DNA of 64,000 nucleotides, taken from contig WAID01000005.1 of assembly GCA_016584495.1 (NCBI GenBank), positions 496,501 to 560,500 on the forward strand, in the 5' to 3' direction. Origin of the DNA: Celoporthe dispersa (Eukaryota > Ascomycota > Sordariomycetes > Diaporthales > Cryphonectriaceae). Made by a program: the position numbers and the translations under genes. Below, in pieces: positions 42,466 through 54,799 of the stretch (within the stretch, counting starts at the first letter, position 1; every line of letters starts with the position of its first letter). Below the pieces are notes generated by a model that saw only the letters and a program-made list of their open reading frames with translations, did no database searches and was not told where the DNA came from.

Positions 42466-45329
42466 ATGAAGTTTGGCCAGATCTTTAGGAACGACAAGAA
42501 CGAGAAGGGCAGCTCGGGTCGTGGCCAGCGCAAGAATGACCCCAGCTCAGCATCAAAGGAGGACGTGTCCGTCCACAAGAGGTGAGTCTGCTCGAGTATA
42601 GTACCATTCAGCAGGGAAAAGAAAGAAGGAGGAAGAAGGGAAAAAAATAACGTCAAGCTGCTCACACACAACCTTTTGTTTTTTCCAACCTACACAGCGA
42701 CTTCGCCGCAGCACCAGCACCAGAAGTCCCTCTGGACCCAAGCCGCAAATTAGATGCCCGCATAGCAAGGGCGGACGGCAGACGCCTCGACGATCCGGTA
42801 TGGCCATCCCGCTTCCTAGGTACGGCGGCGCAGAACGGCCACGACCCCTCGGCCGCCAGCCACCACCACCAAGGGCACGACCTGTCCGTCCTCCCGGCAC
42901 TGCAGGTGTCGACCGAGAACGAGGTGCAGGCGCGCGGCCTCGCTCCCCCTGCCAGAGGGCGACGTCGACCTGGACGGCTTCGACCTGGCGCCGCCGCCGC
43001 AGCCCGGCTGGGAGCGGCCCGAGCTTTTCTCCCTGGAGCGGCGGTCGCTGCTGATGTTCTCGCGCGCCCACCTGCGCATCGTCTTTGACGACCTGAAGCT
43101 GCTCCGGCGCTTCTCGGCCTTCCTGGTCGACGGCAGGCCCGACCTCGTCCCCCTGCTGCTGTACCACCTCGACGTGCGCAAGGCCCTCGCCGCCATCAAG
43201 TACACCAACGCCGTGGTGGACGGGCTGCGGCCGCTGGAGGGGGTCCCGTTCAGCGCCCAGGCGCCGCCGAGGACCGCCAACGAGGAGCTGAGGGCCAAGG
43301 CCGAGGCGTCCTTTGAGGCCCTGGCGAACGAGGCGCTGCCGGCCTGGGTCACGTCTGTCTGGATGCGCGCGGTGGAGGTGAGCATCCGGAGGAGGATTGA
43401 TGGCGGTCTGCCCTCTAAGCTCCTGGAGTAGGTCTCCCTCTCTCTCTCCCATATGTGTCTCGTCTCGTCGAGTGTTGCTGTGCTGACGACAGGGTGGGAA
43501 ATGGAATAGTATGTCAGAGGGTCTGGCAGAGACTTTTTGTCTGGTTGACCCGGCTCGTCATGATCATCCTATTCTCTTTGCGTCAGAAGGTCAGCCGCCT
43601 GCTCTTTTCTTTTTTTTTTTTGTACCGTTCTTCTTCCTTGATTCACACTTATTATTATTATTATATGTGATATATAAGTGGAGTGACTGTCATGGCTGGA
43701 CTGACATGTATTTTGAATGCAAAAATAGAATTCAACAAGACCACCCAGTACTCTGTAAGTCGTTCTCAACCTCTCCATCTCCATCTTCTTTGCATAATCT
43801 CTAGCCTTGAGATAATCAGACAACTGACCGGGAGACGAGTTTAGAACAAGTACGCAATCGGGCGGAACTGCCGGTTCCTCCAGGGGCCGCACACCAACCC
43901 GCACGCCGTCCGTCGCATCCGGGAGAAGCTCAACAGCGCCCAGCAGCACTACGAGCCCCTCCTCAACTACCGCAGGGACGGGTCGCCCTTCATGAACCTG
44001 CTCATGATGACCCCCCTGCTCGACGCCAACGGTAAGGTCCGCTACTTCCTAGGCGCGCAGATCGACACGTCGGGCCTCCTGAACGACTTCTACGGGTTCG
44101 AGTACCTGCACAAGCACCTCGACCGGGAGGGCTTCTCGTCAGTCGAGCAGGACGGCAGCAGGAATGGCGGCGGGGTGACGACGTCCTTCGAGTCGCCGCC
44201 CGGGCCGCAGGGCGCCAAGGACGAGCTGCAGGAGCTGAGCGAGCTGTTCAACCACCACGAGCTGGACGTCATCTGCAAGCACGGCGGGCGGCAGCGCCAC
44301 CCGGACCTCCTGGAGCAGCAGACGTCCAGGTGGAAGAGAAAGGAGCGGCTCGTCCTCTCGCCCGACGGCCACAACGGCATCGAAGAGACGGCAGAGGATG
44401 AGGACGACGAGGAGGAGCAGCATGGTGGTGACGGCAGGGCCAACGGAGGGCTGGTGGAGCCGAGCATCCAGGGCGATCTGGCGGCGACGCCGTGGGAGGC
44501 CGGGTCCGAGGTGCCTGGGATCCACGGGGGCTGGCTGGCCGGCGGCAGAGGGGGCGCCGACGTGCCACCGCAGCAGCCCGGTGCGATTCTCCATACAGAC
44601 GAGTTCGACCACATGCTGGGGGCCTCTTCGACGACCACCACCACAACTACCACCACCACCGACTCGTGGCCCCTGAAGGGCCAGGCCCAGCTCGGCGGCC
44701 AGCTCGGCGGCGTCTACGACCGCTATCTCCTAGTCCGCCCCGCGCCGTACCTCCGCATCCTCTTCGCCTCGCCCTCGCTGCGCATCCCGGGTATGGTGCA
44801 GTCCAGCCTGATGGACCGCATCGGCGGCTCGCCCCAGATGCGCCAGCAGATCGAGCAGGCTATGGGGCGCGGGCAGAGCGTCACCGCCAAGGTGAAGTGG
44901 ATCTCGGCGCCGCAGAAACGGTTCCCGCAGCAGACCGGTGGTGGTAGTGGTGGTGCCTCTGGGGGTCGGTCCAGGTGGATCCACGCCACGCCGCTGCTGG
45001 GGCGGGATGGTGAGGTGGGCGTGTGGATGGTGGTCCTCGCGGACGAGGAGCGCGAGAAGGAGAGGCTGGTGGTGCCGAACGGTGCCGGCGGTCTGTCGGG
45101 CACGGCCAGCGCGCGGAGCAGTATGCTGCCGCCACCGGAGGCCATGTCGCCTGGTATGAGGTCGAGTAGTGGGAGTGTGTATGGTGGTGGAGGTGGCGGC
45201 ATGGATGCGGTGTCGCTGGATTCGACTGTGGACCTGGATGGTTATAAGGAGAGGGACTCTGCGGTGGAGGGGCTGAGGTCTCCGCCGCCTAGTCGGGGGC
45301 AGCAGGTGGTTGTGCCCTCGTTTGATTAA
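42466..45329 (+). CDS. RGS-LOV-PAS photoreceptor (about 817 aa, two indels)
   Basis: Exons: 42466-42581, 42698-43427, 43493-43589, 43729-43754, 43845-45329. Residues about 150-310 are an RGS-like domain (HLRIVFDDLKLLRRFSAFLV). A LOV domain follows: SEGLAETFCLVDP, then EEFNKTTQYS, and NKYAIGRNCRFLQGP, whose Cys is the flavin-adduct residue. It ends FLGAQIDTSGLL. A second PAS-like domain lies near the C-terminus (YLLVRPAPYLRILFAS to WIHATPLLGRDGEVGVWMVV). RGS-LOV proteins are blue-light receptors that can bind membranes on illumination. The frame needs one base removed near 42943 and one added at 43510; the corrected junction reads VGNGIV then MSEGLAE. Likely a G-protein regulator under light control. 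Confidence 0.85.
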
Positions 45330-46036
45330 GAGTGTGGTGATTCTGCTTGGTGATCTCTTCTGCTGTGAAAGGGGCCAGATGTTATGTTAGTAATTAATCC
45401 ACATGTATAACAACAACCACCACGCAGAGGTCACTATTGTTCGCAATGCTGGTTGATCTTGTATGGCCTCGCCGAGAATTTATATCTGGCACCAGCACTA
45501 GCAGTTGAGGGCGGCATCTCGATATCGTACCGTTGCAGTATATTATATGAATACATACTTAGACTGACTGCATAAGCAGGTGCATTGAGATTCAGTGCTG
45601 CACACTACAGACACAGCTGACACTCTCCTGAAAGCACGTAGTTTAGATCCGGCAGGTGACAAGGCAGGATCCCGCGCCTATGCCTGTGCATGCATCCATC
45701 GTCCTGGCCCCCAAGAGATGTCTCTCGCGGCACAAACGGCCCCCAAGAGAAAGGTAGGGAGGAGATCATACTGAGACCCGACCGCAGCGTGTCGCCCGCG
45801 TGACAGCTGGGAATGTAGCATTGGCTGAGGCCCCCGTCGGGTCGAACAGGTGGTTTTATTCTTAGAGGGTGGCGATATTTTTTCTTTTCTTGCTATTGCC
45901 ACCTGCAGCTCACACGAAAAGGCGGAGAAGATGCGATCTCAGATTTCAGCATAGGGGCAGACGGTCCTCTTCAGTCGTAGCCTGTTTTCTCTGGATCACT
46001 GACATCGGTGCTGGCCAGGGGGAAAACAAGGTCAAG
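45330..46036. other. Intergenic region
   Basis: 3' flank of the RGS-LOV gene and promoter of the DUF7053 gene. No gene or repeat recognised. Confidence 0.5.
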
Positions 46037-49000
46037 ATGTCGGGAGCCATGCGGAAGAAACAGTCCTTCACCATTATCACGCCCATTCCGGCCTTCGTAC
46101 GTAATCCCCCCACCCCTCCCCACTCGCACGTTGCGTGTAATGCTTACTTAGCTATCTTAATGCCTTCTTTATGATGAATTTCATACGTCCAGCTCTTATG
46201 TGTGCACCATCTGGTGTCTTGTAGAACAAGTACTGAGACCCTCTCGTCTCCATCTAGATCCCCCGCCAGCTGGCCATCTGTCTCCTCCACGGACACTCGG
46301 AGGTCTTCGCGGCCAGCTCGAGCGTCGTCGGCTTCAGGCGCATCGAACCTCCCGGGGACGGGCCAGCCGCAGAGGACAGCAGTCCAACATGGTACGAGAT
46401 CGAGGAGCGCGTCCAGTACCTGCCGGGCCTCAGGAGGATAGGCTCGGGCAAGACCACAGTCAAGGGATGTCTCGACAACACGCCATGGGGCTTACGGGTG
46501 CACATTCACGGCCAGTCCGGTGTAGACCTGCAGCACAGATACCGCATCGACGGCAACCAGCGTGGGATCGAGCCGCCCCAGCCTCTCGAGCCCGGCCTGG
46601 AATCGCTGGGCGCGCCCCTGGATGGGCTCTATCTTCGCCTTGATGTTGAGACCGCGGCAAATTTCGCCCTCTATGCCCTCGTCAAGTCGCAGTTCCGGGC
46701 GGAGGCCAAGGAGATAGTGGCGAGTATCATCAGAAAGGCCGAGCAGACGGATAGCGACGCCCTGTGCGCTATGGCCCAGGATGAACAGCGCAAGCTGAGG
46801 GCGCAGAGGGTCGGGGAGAGCCGTGGGCCTGCTCCTGAGAGCACGTTGGTACGGGCTCCGGATGGTATCACTACGCATCCTGAGATTCCTGTCGTGTCTC
46901 CTCGATCAACTGTCCAGAATCCTCTGCAGTACCCGCAACTGAGGGAGTCTGGGTCTCAGACTACCACCAAGTCCCCTCAGCATCGTGGCACAAGACAGGC
47001 TCAGATATCGACACCAGATCTAGCAGAGGAAAGTCTACGTATGACTGGTGGTAAAGACATGCCTGGTAAGACCATCTTCTGCTCCAATCCCTGACTTCTT
47101 TTTATCCCCCCATAAACCATAAGCAGGGCGCATCTGAACTGACAGTCTGTGCGCTATAGCATTTCCTGATAAGGAATATCCCGAGGACCATTCCGTTGAA
47201 AAGACCAGCCCAGCGTCTTCATCTACCAAGAGCGGAACGGTGCTCCCGCCTCGTCCACCTGCAGCCAGACACAAGCAGAATAGCGATGTGCCAGGCAGAG
47301 ATGCGGGCGGTCTGTTCTTGCTCAGAATCCGAGCCGCAGCCGACATCCTCCTCAACCTGTCCACGGAGCAGCGGTCCCTCGGTCTCCTGGTGGTCAGGGC
47401 CGCAGAAGCCCTGCAGGCGCAAGACAAGCCCTTTCGTGCCTCCTTCGCCTCCCAGATCCGGCATTCGGCCTCGGTCCTGCGGGCAGAGTGCTCCTTGCCT
47501 GACCAGATCGACGTCGTCGAGTTCTTCCAGGCCTTTGCGCCTTTTATCGCCGCGAGGGCTGAGGAGAGGATCGAGAGCTACCTCAAGGCCAGACAGGAGA
47601 AGGCGGCGGCCCGCCGTCGCGAACCGAGACGACAGGCGCCGCAGGGTGTTCCCGTTCCCGCCCCAGACGACGACTGCTCTCCCGGGAGCAGCAGCAGACC
47701 AGCCTCGGACGAGATCCTCGAACAGATCGCAGGCCCCTCCTCCATCGAGCACCCGCAGCTGGCCGACGTAAATTTCTCCAGGCACTGGCGATTCCTCACG
47801 TCCAGCCGGGCCTTTGCCGACTTCCAGAAGAGCCTCCACGAGCTTGCCTCGCCCGACTTCTTCTCCGAGGCCCGACGCTTCGTGGGCAAGGCCATGCTGA
47901 GCAGCGACAGCGACGAGGAGACGCGGGCCGAGGGACGACGCATCCTGCAGATCCTAACCGAAATGCAGTGGTCCATGGCGTATAACCCGAACCACCCTGC
48001 GCTGTCGTTTCGGCGGGGCGCCGCGAGGACGACGTCTTCGTACTCGGACAGGCTGAAGCTTGCTGTGGAGGCCATGACGGACTCCGAGTGGGAGTGGTGG
48101 CCTCTACGGGAGCCGGACTTCAGGAAGAATCCTCCGGGAGGGGTGGAAATATCGTGGCCGTGTGTAAGTCTCGCAGCGAGGTCTGAGCGGCAACAGCAAC
48201 GAGGTGTTCGTTTAACTAACAGGTGAAAACCATGAATTAGATATTCCGATCACATCGGACCGAGATCATAGCGCTCCTCTTTGCCGACGGGCTCCGCGAG
48301 ATTGCGCAGCAGTTCTCACAACCACCCGACGGCAGACACGTCCCTCCTGAGGCGTCTACAGGTTCCGGCGGCGGCGGCGGCAGCTCCGCACGAGGAGGTG
48401 GCCTCTCTTCCTCCGACCATGGGTTCTCGTCCGAGGAATACTACGTGGGCGAGTCCAGCACAGCGACAAGCATCTCCACGGGCGGTAAAGATTCGACCGT
48501 CCTCGCCGTGGACGGCGGCGGGGCGAAGAGCTTCGTCTCCCCTGCTGGTGCTGAGGACGTCGAGATATGTGCTGAGCTCCATCGACATCACCGACATGAA
48601 CGCCCGGGACCTCTTCCGGGAGCTGGTCGCAAAGTATAACGAGAAGCGAGGCTTCTTGCGGCGCTACTTGTCCGTGTATACTTATAGCCACTGCGAATTC
48701 GTCAAGGTAAGACAGACAGACAGGCGAGACGCTCGTCCGACTGCCACATCCAGATTAAAACAAGAAGGGAGACAGAGAGGATGAACCTGCTGGCTGACCC
48801 GACCCTTCTCACACCCGCTCTCTTTTCTCACTCTACAGGTAAAACGACACCGACCTCACCACTTCTCCCCCATCCCGGGCTTCTCCTTTCCCGGCCTCGA
48901 GGACAAGGAGTACCAGGAATACACCTACACGCCCCAGCCCATGCTCGCCCCGCCCATCACGCGCAACATCTTCCACGACCTCTTCTACGCCTGCTACGAC

Positions 49001-49369
49001 GACACCCTCGGCCACAGGCTCCACTCCCTGCTCCCCGCCGCCCTGCCCTGCGACGTGGTCCAGTTCCTGCCGGACGAGCTGCTGGACAACATGCCGAAGC
49101 GGGACCGCGAGGTGGTGCCCGGGGCGTACTTCCGCAGCGTCGAGACCTTCTGGGGCCTGGTGGCCCGGGAGCAGTGGTCGGCGCTGCGGGTGATTGTGTT
49201 TATGGTGCTGAGCCTGTCGCCGACCATGTGGTTCTTGTTTGCGTGGCTGTTCCAGTGGGGGCATGGCTATGACCTGCAGGACGCTATGGTCCCCGTGACG
49301 ATCAGCATGACCATCTTGAGCATGTTGTGGGCTGTAGTGTATACACCCAGCCATGTGCAGGAGGACTGA
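46037..49369 (+). CDS. DUF7053-domain protein joined to a C-terminal two-TM membrane part (about 955 aa)
   Basis: Exons: 46037-46096, 46258-47065, 47160-48163, 48241-48706, 48839-49369, all GT-AG and in phase. Residues 1-220 match the fungal DUF7053 pattern: RKKQSFTIITPIPAFIPRQL, TWYEIEERVQYLPG, HGQSGVDLQHRYRIDGNQ, GLYLRLDVETAANF. A long Ser/Pro/Thr linker follows. The C-terminal half has RAAADILLNLSTEQRSLGLL, SRHWRFLTSSRAFADFQKSL, RYLSVYTYSHCEF, PPITRNIFHDLFYACYDD, and two hydrophobic segments at the end (VIVFMVLSLSPTMWFLFAWL; ISMTILSMLWAVVYT). One extra C at 48539-48542 must be skipped to read SLLVLRTSRYVLSSID. The splice phase supports one gene, but two adjacent genes read through an intron remains possible. 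Function unknown. Confidence 0.68.
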
Positions 49370-50015
49370 GACGGTCACGAGTAATATCGGTGGGCGATTA
49401 CCCAAACAAGCACATAACAGTTCTCTGTATATTCATATAAATATCTATATATGTAAGTAAGTATATAAATATATATAAATAGCCATCTTTTTATATTATG
49501 ATTATGGTTTTCTGTATGTATTATAGCAAAATATACCTTATAATAATGATTATAGTTAACATTCTAAACCTGTCCAAAAGCATGCTCGAAATTCAACAGA
49601 CGAATCACGCTCGCCGACGACTGTGCCCTACTTCTCAACTCCTCCCCTATTTAGCCTGGTCTTTACATGCAACATTATCGGGACGTTACATCCAGATTAG
49701 CCACGACTGCTGATCGACAACGGGGTCTTCCCAATGTCGTTACTTATCTCCAACCTACAGGGGGTTGAGATGGATCTACCCCCTCCCCAGCCTTTTTTAT
49801 CACAAGCACTGCTGCTTATGTACATAAGTCTGTTAGCCGGGCGACGATAAAGTAAGTGACAAGGGCTTCTGGTTGGCCATGATGGACATGAGAGGAGGGA
49901 TTCTGAACTGACCTGGCCTACAGACGACCTCTTACACACAGACTCTCTCTTCACACCGTACCTCCTTCATCTCTCCTCCCCTCATCGTTCGGGTCGACGA
50001 GCAGAGCTGCGCACG
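49370..50015. other. AT-rich intergenic region
   Basis: A TATATAAA-rich stretch at 49430-49560 and little else. Divides the DUF7053 gene from the sugar transporter. Confidence 0.5.
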
Positions 50016-51922
50016 ATGCTTCAAAAGTCACCCTCGGGGACATGGCTGCCCGCAAGGGTTCCCGGGTCGACCGTGGCCATCTCGGTGCTTCTCATCCTGT
50101 GCTCTGTCGTCCAGTCCTCGGTATGTATCTTACAACAATGAATACGCCCTCCACCATCTCACCATCTTGCTCAACCCGCTCACCCGCCCGCGCACGACAG
50201 ACTACCGGATACGACGGCTCCATGCTCAACGGCCTCAACATCCTCCCCTCCTACACGGACTACTTCCACCTCAACGCCGCCACCACGGGCCTCAACACCG
50301 CCTCCGTCTTCATCGGCGGCATCCTGGGACCCCTCGTGGCCGGCGTCATCTCGGACCGCCTGGGCCGCCGCCCCACCATCTTCTGGGGTTCCCTCGCCAC
50401 CATCCTCGGCGTCATCCTGCAGACGGCCGCCCAGGACATCGCCATGTTCGTCGTGGCGCGCATCATCCTGGGCTTCGGGACTGCCGTGTCCGGCATCGCG
50501 GCGGGCGTCTACCTGTCCGAGACGTTCCCCAGCAGGTGGCGTGCCTGGGGCGTGGGCCTGCTCAACGACTTCTACTACGTCGGCGCGCTCATCGCCGCCG
50601 GCATCACCCTGGGGACGGGCACATGGCAGTCCACATGGGCCTGGCGCGCCCCGAGCCTGTTCCAGGGCATCTTCTCCGTGCTCTGCATCGCCGTGCTCCC
50701 CTTTATCCCCGAGTCTCCGAGGTGGCTCGCCTACCAGGGCCACTTCGCCGCCGCCCGCACCGTCGTCGCGCAGACCAACGCCGACGGCGACGAGGCCGAC
50801 CCCGTGGTGCTGACCGTGTACAGGGAGATCATCGACACCCTCGCCTGGGAGAAGAAGGAAGGGCGCACCATGAGCCCCCGGGAGATCTGGCGGACCCCCT
50901 CTGCGCGCAAGAGGTTGTTGATCGGGATGAGCCCCGGGCCGTTCTCCTGCATTGCCGGGAATATTATCGCGAGTTATTATCTTAGCACGGAGCTGGACAC
51001 GGCGGGCATCACGGATACCCTGCAGCAGCTCAAGGCGGTGAGTTTTCGGGACAGAAGAAGAGGAGGAGAAGACAAGACTAAGAACGCTATGGAACTGACA
51101 AACCTTCTTCTTTCTTCTTCTTCTCCCCCTCCACAGAACGTCGTCCTCAACGTCTGGTGCCTGGCATGTTGTCTGGCCGGCACCCACCTCGCCGCCAGGT
51201 GGGGCCGAAAGCCCACCGCCCTTGTCTCCCAGGCCCTCCTCATCGCCTGCCTGTTCATCATCGGCGGCCTGTCCAAGGCCTACGCCGACAACCCGGACGG
51301 TGCCTCCCAGGGCCTCATCTATGGCGATGTCGCCGTGATGTTCCTGTTCCAGGGCTTCTACTCCATCGCATGGACCCCGCTGCTCTATCTTTATCCTCCG
51401 GAGGTCTTTAACTATTCTATCCGGGCGAACGGGGTGGCGGTTTCGCAGCTCGGGCTGAATGGTCTTGCGTGAGTTGCTCAGCGATCCCTGATGAGAATTT
51501 CTTCATGGTTTCTTGGCTTTCTTCTCTTTTCTCTTTTTTTTCTCTCTCCTTTTCTTTTTACAAGCAGCTGACCATAATACTCTCTACATCTAGACTCATG
51601 TTGGTGTTCCTCATGAACATCGCACTGGTCAATATAGGGTGGAAGATGTACATCATCAACGGCGCATGGGACATCATCATCTTCATCCTCATCGTTAGTT
51701 CAATCAGCCAAATCAGACAAAGGTAATTATCATATCAATGTTTTACTGACCACTGGTGTTACACAGGCGGTCTATTGGGTCGAGACAAAAGGCAAGACGC
51801 TGGAGGAGGTCGATGCCATCTTTGAGGGCGAGAAGCACTCTTCCGTGCCGGATGTCGAGGCCGTGCGCCATGGAGAGAAGACGGTGACTGTGGAGGCCGT
51901 GGACAAGAGCATTCATGCCTGA
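50016..51922 (+). CDS. MFS sugar transporter (509 aa)
   Basis: Five exons: 50016-50120, 50201-51037, 51137-51468, 51594-51693, 51767-51922. All four introns are canonical GT-AG and the phases fit. Family motifs are present: TTGYDGSMLNGL after TM1, DRLGRRP between TM2 and TM3, RIILGFG, PESPRWL after TM6, RWGRKP in the TM8-TM9 loop, and VETKGKTLEEVD at the C-terminus. The order and the 12 hydrophobic segments fit the hexose/lactose permease branch of fungal sugar porters in the plasma membrane. The exact substrate cannot be deduced. No lesion, in contrast to several neighbours. Confidence 0.93.
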
Positions 51923-52547
51923 AATGCGGACATTGTGATCTTGGGGAATATTATGTTCCAAGGGGATCAGTGGCTTCATGTATTATACGAAATATCATGG
52001 ATTACGTGCCAGTGAGGGTCCTATCCTGATTGAGAAGGGGAAAAAAACAACGTTTTTTATGAGCATTGAATGAATGAATAGGGTTGATTTGTTAAGAAAA
52101 GTGAAAGAAAGTTCCCAGAAGAAGTCTTTTATAAAAGTAATTACCCCCCAAAAAAAAATATCAGGCTGAGGGTCCATTTGCTCGATGATTTCTATTACAA
52201 GTGTTTCCATCTGCACTTTGAAAAAGTATTCACTGCCTAAACTCTGTCCCCTGCACTCCCAGGCTCAAGCAGTGAGAGTTCCTGGCACGTCTCAAGTACT
52301 GGCCCGCGACATCAATAGGAAAAACTGCACTTGAGCCTGAGGTGATGCAACAAACAGAGGTTGTCAGTATTAATGTTAATTAAGCCATAGGTGAAGCAGA
52401 CTAAGAGAAAGAGTGTTATATTGTTCGGAGCGCTATCGTCTATATGCGAGCACTTAAAAAAGAAGAAAAGGAATAGCCATCCCCCGGTGCAAGCTGGAGG
52501 GATGGCGTGGTCTATATTCTAAAACGCCCGGAGGATCTCGCAACAGC
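51923..52547. other. Convergent intergenic region
   Basis: 3' ends of the sugar transporter and of the ADP-ribosyltransferase-like gene. No gene, no marked repeat. Confidence 0.5.
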
Positions 52548-53468
52548 TCAGGTGTGAGTCTTTTTGGGGTTGAAGGTCTTGCCAGCATCGACGGCATCGA
52601 CATAGTCCTGGGCGTACTCCTGGTTGGTCTTGGCAGGACCGCACATGTCGTCGTCGTCGGCGCCGTCCTTGGCGGCTGCGGCAGTGTCCTTGGCGGCCGT
52701 AGCCTTGGAGGTCGTGGTAGAGTGCAGCTTGGGGGTTGTATTCGGGACACGCTTGTGGTTGAGGGTAGAGCAGGTAGAGTAGAAGTACCACGGGTCCTTG
52801 TGCCAGGCCTCGTGGCCCTTGGGGAAGCCGGCCAGGGCGTACTGGGCACCGCCGTGTTCCTTGTAGGCGAACTTTGCCTGGTCGTACTTGGTGTTCAGGA
52901 CAAAGGGCTCCTTGATGGAATAAGTTTTGCCGTTTTTGTCCTTGGCGGCGCGGTATCGGTTCCAGCCCTTGATCTGGTCAAAGTCGACCCCCCGGATGGC
53001 GGCGAACTCCTTCTCCGAAGGGTGGACGTTGTACTGCTTGAGCGTGTCCTGGACGTCGATGAGGTTGGGGTAGGTGTGAACCTCGTAGATGTAGCCCTCG
53101 TAGTTCAGCAGCTTGGTCACCCAGCTTTCGGCGACTTCCTTGGAGGACGAGAAGGCGACATATCCGTCGTTGCCCTTGGACATGAACGAGTCTTCAGCGC
53201 CTTTGACGTGGTTGAAAAGGGAGATATCGGGCTTGATCTTGGAACCAGGGGAGTATCCCTTGGCCCACAGGCCTTTGGCTTTGCTGATCTCGCCGGGGCC
53301 GCGCTTGTCGGCGCGGTAGACGTAGGAGATGCCGTCATAACGAGCCTCGAGGGGCTCCTCGTTCGTCCTGGGCTCCGCGGCGCCGTTGGTGGGAGCGGCC
53401 GAGCTGAGCGCGGTGAGTGTGCTGGCGGCGAGGATGAAGGGCAGGACGGCGTCTCTGCTGAAGAACAT
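52548..53468 (-). CDS. Secreted ADP-ribosyltransferase-like protein (306 aa)
   Basis: Intronless. Residues 1-24 form a signal peptide (MFFSRDAVLPFILAASTLTA). The body resembles the enterotoxin-A-like ADP-ribosyltransferases common in filamentous fungi: YVYRADKRGPGEI with the NAD-binding Arg52, an F-S-S-S strand (106-109) where STS is usual, HTYPNLIDVQDTL, and an EKEF motif (Glu152, Glu154) followed by GVDFDQIKGWNRYR. A Lys/Thr/Ala/Asp-rich tail with one Cys ends the protein. Family members modify host proteins or nucleic acids by ADP-ribosylation, and are often effectors or toxins against hosts or competitors. Activity here is untested, and the second motif differs from the STS consensus. The neighbours give no context for its role. 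Confidence 0.8.
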   Translation of the reverse strand: MFFSRDAVLPFILAASTLTALSSAAPTNGAAEPRTNEEPLEARYDGISYVYRADKRGPGEISKAKGLWAKGYSPGSKIKPDISLFNHVKGAEDSFMSKGNDGYVAFSSSKEVAESWVTKLLNYEGYIYEVHTYPNLIDVQDTLKQYNVHPSEKEFAAIRGVDFDQIKGWNRYRAAKDKNGKTYSIKEPFVLNTKYDQAKFAYKEHGGAQYALAGFPKGHEAWHKDPWYFYSTCSTLNHKRVPNTTPKLHSTTTSKATAAKDTAAAAKDGADDDDMCGPAKTNQEYAQDYVDAVDAGKTFNPKKTHT

Positions 53469-54799
53469 TTTGAAGGAGGGGATTTGACCAGCAAATCAGA
53501 GCGGGTTTTACAGAGGAGAAAGAACAAAAGAAAAAGTAATGACGATCGGGTGAGTGAGGGTGAGAGTAGCGATCCGGTGAACCCACCATTCAAGCTACGC
53601 AGACATATCTTATATATCTTGATCCTCTCTTGATCCGAGTTTTGCTATCCACCAACGCTGCCCAGCCAGGCCTGGCCAAAGACCTGTTACCAGGGTCATA
53701 TCATGGCCACAATAGAGCCAAGAAAACAAATATATTCCTCGACAGGTGGTCCCGACAAGCCCTGGCCACTTATGAGTAGCCGCTGCGTTACAGCTATGAT
53801 TATGACCACGACAAGGTAAGCAGTGTGAAGAGATTACCCTATTTAGTGTTAAAACATTAACCCTCAGGAACGTAATCTCACGAACAGGCGCGATGCCATG
53901 GCTTCCCCGGGCCAGCTGCAGAGGCCAGGAACCTCTCGGGCCAACAGCCAAGCTGCTCTGCATCGGTCGGGCACTGAGACCAACAGCTTCCTCACGCAGT
54001 CGTCTGGGGATGCATCCCGGGCCTTGCCAAGAAGCACCTGCTCCACTGGCTGCTGACATCGAGTTTGTGTTCATCGGCGGTCCCTCAAAGCCGACAGCAG
54101 CCCAGCGTATAAGTTCTAGTAAGCCAACTTCCCGGCTACCGACTTGTCCCGAGAAAAATAAAAATAAAAAGAAGAAGAAAACAGACCCCAGCTATCGATT
54201 TGAATTCGTACAATCCGGTGTTCTTGCTACACTGGCGCAGTCTATCATGAGAGGTCTATTTCCTAGAGGCCCGATCCAGCCCTTTTTCCACTTCCAACAA
54301 GGCTTGATTGGTTGAAACGCGTTGGTTGGTAAGCCCTAATGCCAGGTAATACTCTCTCACCTGCGGGTTGGTCAGAGTCACAGAGACTGCGGTCCCCATC
54401 CCTGTGGTCTCTGAAGGTTTTGAGTTTTTTCTTCTCCTTCCCTTTTTCCTTTTCGCCAAGCAGGCCTCCAACGAGGCCGCCGTTTCATTTACAGCTCCTC
54501 CTCCTTCCTTTCTTTCATTCTTTTATATACTAAGCACCAAAGGATCTGCTTTGGCCGCCTGTTGGTTGTAATCGCTCCGCCCCCCACAGATAAGACCAAC
54601 AGCGGCCACGGCACTGATGTTGGAGAGCCCCAGTATTCCTTATAAGGCGGAGGCTGCAGGCCTGCTGGATTCCATCATCGGTCCTGCACCCTCAATCTGC
54701 CGTCTTTCTCGCCCTCGCTCTGCAAAACAAATCTCAACTCTACCACTCTTCCACCCACCCACCCCCCAAAACCCCAAGGCCTACGACTAGAGACACACC
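53469..54799. other. Divergent intergenic region
   Basis: Promoters of the ADP-ribosyltransferase-like gene and the small unknown gene. A CCTTATAAGG palindrome lies near 54638. No gene supported. Confidence 0.5.

Noticed and set aside
50180..51187. Minus-strand open frame across the MFS gene
   Set aside because: Antisense to a clean, spliced sugar transporter; Gly/Ala/Asp-rich shadow.
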